From contig JBHHZP010000161.1 in the NCBI GenBank assembly GCA_046758085.1, forward strand, positions 1 through 7,661: a stretch of 7,661 bases of DNA, in the 5' to 3' direction. Source of the DNA: VRUB01 sp046758085. GTDB lineage: Bacteria > Pseudomonadota > Gammaproteobacteria > Acidiferrobacterales > SPGG2. A program made the position numbers and the translations under genes. Below are positions 5,374 through 7,661 of this stretch, piece by piece. The notes beneath the pieces were generated by a model that saw only the letters and a program-made list of their open reading frames with translations, ran no database searches and was not told the DNA's origin. How positions within the stretch are numbered: the first letter of the stretch is position 1; each line of letters opens with the position of its first letter.

Positions 5374-5580
5374 TTAGCTTAGGGCTGAGACCTGAGTCGC
5401 CTGGAGCCCTTTGGGGCCTTTCTCGACCTCGAAGCTCACGGTGTGACCCTCGACCAGGCTCGTAAAGTCCGGGCCCGTGATGGCGGAGTAGTGCACGAAA
5501 ACATCTGCACTGCCATCGAAGGGCGCAATAAATCCGTAACCCTTGGATTCGTTATACCACTTGACGGTACCAGTAACCAT
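5374..5580 (-). CDS. CspA-family cold-shock protein
   Basis: A 68-residue single cold-shock domain of normal CspA-family length. Hallmarks are TVKWYNESKGYGFI (RNP1, K13-G-Y-G-F-I18), V27-F-V-H-Y31 (RNP2), and the closing EVEKGPKGLQATQV. It binds single-stranded RNA and DNA and melts secondary structure, acting in the cytoplasm as an RNA chaperone. Y15 and Y31 replace the more usual phenylalanines conservatively. GAGAGG lies 8 nt before the ATG. The RRM gene follows after 34 nt on the same strand. The leader upstream (5581-5866) has a modest stem at 5610-5614/5628-5632, but no firm cold box or promoter could be picked. Whether it is cold-induced cannot be told from the sequence, since many CspA paralogues are constitutive. 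Confidence 0.95.
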   Translation of the reverse strand: MVTGTVKWYNESKGYGFIAPFDGSADVFVHYSAITGPDFTSLVEGHTVSFEVEKGPKGLQATQVSALS

Positions 5581-5866
5581 GTAAATGACCTCTCGTTTGA
5601 GCCAATACCCTGAGTGTTCAATCGCAGCTCAGTGAAGGTAATTTACAGGCAATACCGCGAGGGAACTTCTGAAACGACCTAAATGAGGTGCAATTCGGTG
5701 CAGTTTAACCGACCGCGCCAGGAAAGGCGAACATTACGCACGCGTCATTGGATGAGGCCCGGTATCAGGAGGCGGCCCAGGCGTGCGGCCAAAGGTGTCA
5801 CGAAACGTTTAGTGGCTTCGACTTCCGGCGATAGGCCATCAGGGGCTACCCTCGGCATGCACAGCG
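5581..5866. other. Gap between the endopeptidase and cold-shock genes, csp leader
   Basis: These 286 bases lie between two minus-strand genes and should hold the endopeptidase terminator and the csp promoter and leader. A weak stem CTGAG/CTCAG (5610-5614 with 5628-5632) sits in the csp leader, about 30-50 nt before the start codon. No strong terminator or consensus promoter was found. The plus-strand frame at 5683-5979 is considered spurious. Confidence 0.45.
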
Positions 5867-6817
5867 TTAATAGCTTGCAAAGGTTCGGTGCAAGGTCTGG
5901 ATCTTGTGTTCCGTGGCCCACAACCAGTTGCGGATACGGTCGGAGTCTCCGTATCGGCCAAGCTCGCCCCAGGAGTTAAGGAGGACGATCAGAAGCGGCC
6001 GGTTGGCGACGGTGGTTTCTATGAGCAGGCATTTCCCGGCTGCGGCTGTATAGCCGGTTTTGCTCAATACGATATTCCAAGAGTCTTTATGTAACAGGAA
6101 GTTCGTGTTGCGAAAAACAATCTCTCTGTCTGCACGCCAGTCGGTGACCAGGAACTCCCTGCGCGTTGAAAGGCTGTGGAGTAACGCATAGTCGCGCGTG
6201 GCAGTTATGAGCTTTGCTAGATCACGTGCGGTGGACACGTTGCCGTAATCGAGGCCGGTAGGGTCGACGTAGCGACTATTCAGCATGCCAAGCCCCCATG
6301 CCTTGGCATTCATAGCGGCGATCATGGCATCGTATCCGCCAGGATAGGTTCGTGCCAGGGCTGCGGCGGCGCGATTGTCCGATGCGGCTAGCGCCACGAG
6401 TAGCGTATGGTAGCGCGTCAGAACGGACCCGTATCGAAGTCGCGATGATGTGCCCTTACGGTGGTCGCCGTCAGCCGGGGTGATTTCGATCATTTTATCG
6501 AACGGTAGGTTCGCATCCAGCGTCACGACAGCGGTCATGAGCTTGGTCAGCGACGCAATGGAACGCTGCTCGTCGATGTTGTGAGCCAGGAGCACGACGC
6601 CTTCGCGCTCATCGAGAACCAGGGCCACCGAGGACTGCAAGGAAAGCTGGCTCGGGTGGCCGTAACGGGCGATCTGTGCGGCAGGGACGACTGGCGTGGG
6701 CATTTCGTAGTAAGCGGGATCCGTGACCTCCTGGACGGCGGCCGCGGCCGATGGCCCAAGAACAATGACCGTGGCCGCAACGAACAACACCACCCCATGT
6801 GCCATCCGTTGCTTCAT
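5867..6817 (-). CDS. pbpG: D-alanyl-D-alanine endopeptidase, S11 family (PBP7-like)
   Basis: A 316-residue secreted penicillin-binding protein of peptidase family S11, closest in length and layout to PbpG (PBP7). It cleaves D-Ala-meso-diaminopimelate cross-links in periplasmic peptidoglycan. All three active-site motifs are present: S89-L-T-K92 (nucleophile S89, general base K92), S146-D-N148, and K253-T-G255 in the context SKTGYTAAAGKCL. The segment ANxYGHPSQLSLxSSVALVLD-like before S89 and the VDPTGLDYGN block (about 184-193) are typical. The N-terminus MKQRMAHG plus a hydrophobic stretch ending SAAAA is a Sec signal peptide with cleavage near residue 27. The frame stays open upstream to 6946, but those residues are not signal-like, so the ATG at 6817 was chosen; the ATG at 6832 is an alternative. 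It has no long C-terminal PBP5-like domain. Confidence 0.88.
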   Translation of the reverse strand: MKQRMAHGVVLFVAATVIVLGPSAAAAVQEVTDPAYYEMPTPVVPAAQIARYGHPSQLSLQSSVALVLDEREGVVLLAHNIDEQRSIASLTKLMTAVVTLDANLPFDKMIEITPADGDHRKGTSSRLRYGSVLTRYHTLLVALAASDNRAAAALARTYPGGYDAMIAAMNAKAWGLGMLNSRYVDPTGLDYGNVSTARDLAKLITATRDYALLHSLSTRREFLVTDWRADREIVFRNTNFLLHKDSWNIVLSKTGYTAAAGKCLLIETTVANRPLLIVLLNSWGELGRYGDSDRIRNWLWATEHKIQTLHRTFASY

Positions 6818-6858
6818 TGTTATTGCGTGCATTCCGTCAGCCGGCGATTCTATCGCTA

Positions 6859-6888
6859 ATACTAGTTCGCAGACCCCGACGTATTCAA
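6859..6888 (-). promoter_or_regulatory. Candidate sigma70-type promoter for the endopeptidase gene
   Basis: On the minus strand, TTGAAT (rc of 6883-6888) and TAGTAT (rc of 6859-6864) are separated by 18 bp; each matches 4 of 6 consensus bases. Transcription would begin near 6852, about 35 nt before the chosen ATG at 6817. This also argues against a start near 6946, because the promoter would then lie inside the coding region. Confidence 0.4.
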
Positions 6889-6934
6889 GGACACTCGATC
6901 GCGATTCGCGTATAGTCAAGCGCGCGCATGAATA

Positions 6935-6976
6935 GGTGATCACCAACGGAGGTGATCACCAACGGAGGTGATCACC
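6935..6976. repeat. Three tandem 10-bp palindromes at 16-bp period
   Basis: The unit GGTGATCACCAACGGA occurs twice exactly (6935-6950 and 6951-6966), followed by a third GGTGATCACC (6967-6976). GGTGATCACC is a perfect 10-bp palindrome with a BclI/Dam core (TGATCA). The array begins 46 bp upstream of the candidate -35 of the endopeptidase gene and ends 21 bp after the stop codon of the 134-aa gene. The layout suits cooperative binding of a dimeric regulator, but tandem slippage or an RNA role is equally possible. It is too short and too regular for CRISPR. Confidence 0.75.
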
Positions 6977-6997
6977 TCGGAGAGGATGGGTCAGGCG

Positions 6998-7402
6998 TCA
7001 GGGGCGGGGGATTACGCCGCCTCCCGGTAATCCTCCAGGCCCACCCAGCCCGTCCGCACCTGACCCCGGTACGACGATGGAAGACGTGGCTTCGCGGCGA
7101 AGCTCCTGGAGCTCCTTGACGGCGCGGTCGACAGCCTCCTTGGCCGCTTCGGAGAACTTCTGCACTGCCGCCTCGAGTGAGTTCGCGTCGATCTCGAAAG
7201 ACAGCGGCACTGCGCCGACGGCGGTGAGGACCTGGGCTTGGCCCAGGTAGAGGATCTGTCGGGCTGTATCTGTAGAGCCATCGACCTTGACGGGCGTCAG
7301 CCGGCGAATCGTGCCCACCTTGCGGTCGGTAAAAATCTCCTCGCGGTAGAGATCCGCGGGGTCCATCTTCGGCTCCTTAGGTTTATCTCCAGGGTTCATC
7401 AT
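6998..7402 (-). CDS. Conserved protein of unknown function
   Basis: A 134-residue soluble protein without signal peptide or membrane segment. Residues 18-72 (LYREEIFTDRKVGTIRRLTPV...LYLGQAQVLTAVGAVPLSFEI) look like a compact beta-rich domain. Residues 75-105 (LEAAVQKFSEAAKEAVDRAVKELQELRRE) form a long amphipathic, probably coiled-coil helix that could mediate oligomerisation. The end (112-134) is a Gly/Pro-rich flexible tail. Similar proteins are annotated only as hypothetical or cytoplasmic in proteobacteria (recollection, not verified). The tandem ATGs at 7402 and 7399 are preceded by GAGGT 7 nt upstream of the first, which was chosen. It is upstream of and co-directional with the endopeptidase gene but separated by 180 bp with its own candidate promoter, so a shared operon is uncertain. 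The function is unknown. Confidence 0.75.
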   Translation of the reverse strand: MMNPGDKPKEPKMDPADLYREEIFTDRKVGTIRRLTPVKVDGSTDTARQILYLGQAQVLTAVGAVPLSFEIDANSLEAAVQKFSEAAKEAVDRAVKELQELRREATSSIVVPGSGADGLGGPGGLPGGGVIPRP

Positions 7403-7661
7403 CGGGTTGACCTCACAATTCCAAGGTTAGGCCTCAGCAGCGGAGGGTACCAGATTTCGGGATGTGATTTTCTGCCTCGGAGGTGATTTTTTTTTGCAAA
7501 ACCTGAATGACCGCAACCAGTGTACCGGACCGCCGTTCCCGATGCGATCTACCACGGCAACTCGGTAGCTGCTCCAGGCGCTACCCTCCCTCGGCAACCG
7601 CTCCCGGCGTTACTCTAGCTCAGGCCCTGAGGTGGACGTCAAGGGTTTTGCGCAATTTGTG
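7403..7661. other. Non-coding right edge
   Basis: No gene is supported in these 259 bases. They hold the ribosome binding site of the 134-aa gene, a run of nine T (7487-7495) without an adjacent stable stem, and a small inverted repeat GGTAGC/GCTACC (7564-7569 with 7580-7585). A plus-strand frame at 7238-7486 that enters from the left is the antisense shadow of the 134-aa gene. Confidence 0.5.

Noticed and set aside
5687..5702. Direct repeat GGTGCA-ATTC-GGTGCA upstream of the csp gene as an operator
   Set aside because: Only two 6-bp copies, no promoter can be placed beside them, and such matches are common by chance.
6935..6976. CRISPR array
   Set aside because: The period is 16 bp with a 6-bp spacer that is itself repeated, the repeats are too short, and no cas gene is present.
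6986..7030. 14-codon plus-strand frame after the palindromes (MGQASGAGDYAASR) as a leader peptide
   Set aside because: Although a GGAG lies upstream, it overlaps the antisense 3' end of the 134-aa gene and no plus-strand gene follows it.
7478..7487. CGGAGGTGAT recurring at 7478-7487, so that copies flank the 134-aa gene on both sides
   Set aside because: A single extra 10-mer match is unremarkable by chance, and the sequence lacks the palindromic half needed for the array unit.
7487..7495. Nine-T run as a terminator tail
   Set aside because: No stable stem of useful length precedes it on the plus strand, and there is no plus-strand gene to terminate.

Overview
The window reads as an ordinary stretch of a proteobacterial chromosome, most likely gammaproteobacterial. 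That placement is inferred from the gene families and from the style of the dispersed palindromic repeats; no rRNA, tRNA or phylogenetic marker is present. Nine protein-coding genes are supported. There is no transposase, integrase, phage gene, CRISPR array or toxin-antitoxin pair.

Layout: 1-290 is non-coding or the unrecognised edge of an upstream locus. A GYD-domain protein (291-584, +) converges on a hemolysin III/PAQR-type seven-helix membrane protein (966-1583, -). The gap between them (585-965) is packed with nested inverted repeats. Divergent from the hemolysin III gene is a two-gene operon: an NTF2-like small protein (1747-2217, +) and, 6 nt later, a CapA-family metallophosphatase-like protein with a probable Tat signal (2224-3432, +). 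A TIGR02466-type 2-oxoglutarate/Fe(II) oxygenase follows on the minus strand (3697-4335). Its upstream gap holds a second copy of the palindromic repeat (4606-4695), just before a small, very basic single-pass membrane protein (4747-4983, +).

The right half is all on the minus strand. Reading leftwards from the right edge, there is a conserved 134-aa protein of unknown function (7402-6998), three tandem 10-bp palindromes (6935-6976), a secreted S11-family D-Ala-D-Ala endopeptidase of the PbpG type (6817-5867), then a CspA-family cold-shock protein (5580-5374) followed 34 nt later by a single-RRM RNA-binding protein (5339-5073). The csp-RRM pair looks like a small RNA-chaperone operon. The remaining neighbours have no obvious shared pathway, although CapA, PbpG and hemolysin III all point to the cell envelope.

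The most notable non-genic signal is the repeat family at 703-809 and 4606-4695. The two copies share an almost invariant loop, but their long arms differ at four base pairs, and each difference is matched on the opposite arm. The second is the array of GGTGATCACC palindromes at exactly 16-bp period upstream of the endopeptidase gene. Neither is claimed as a proven system.
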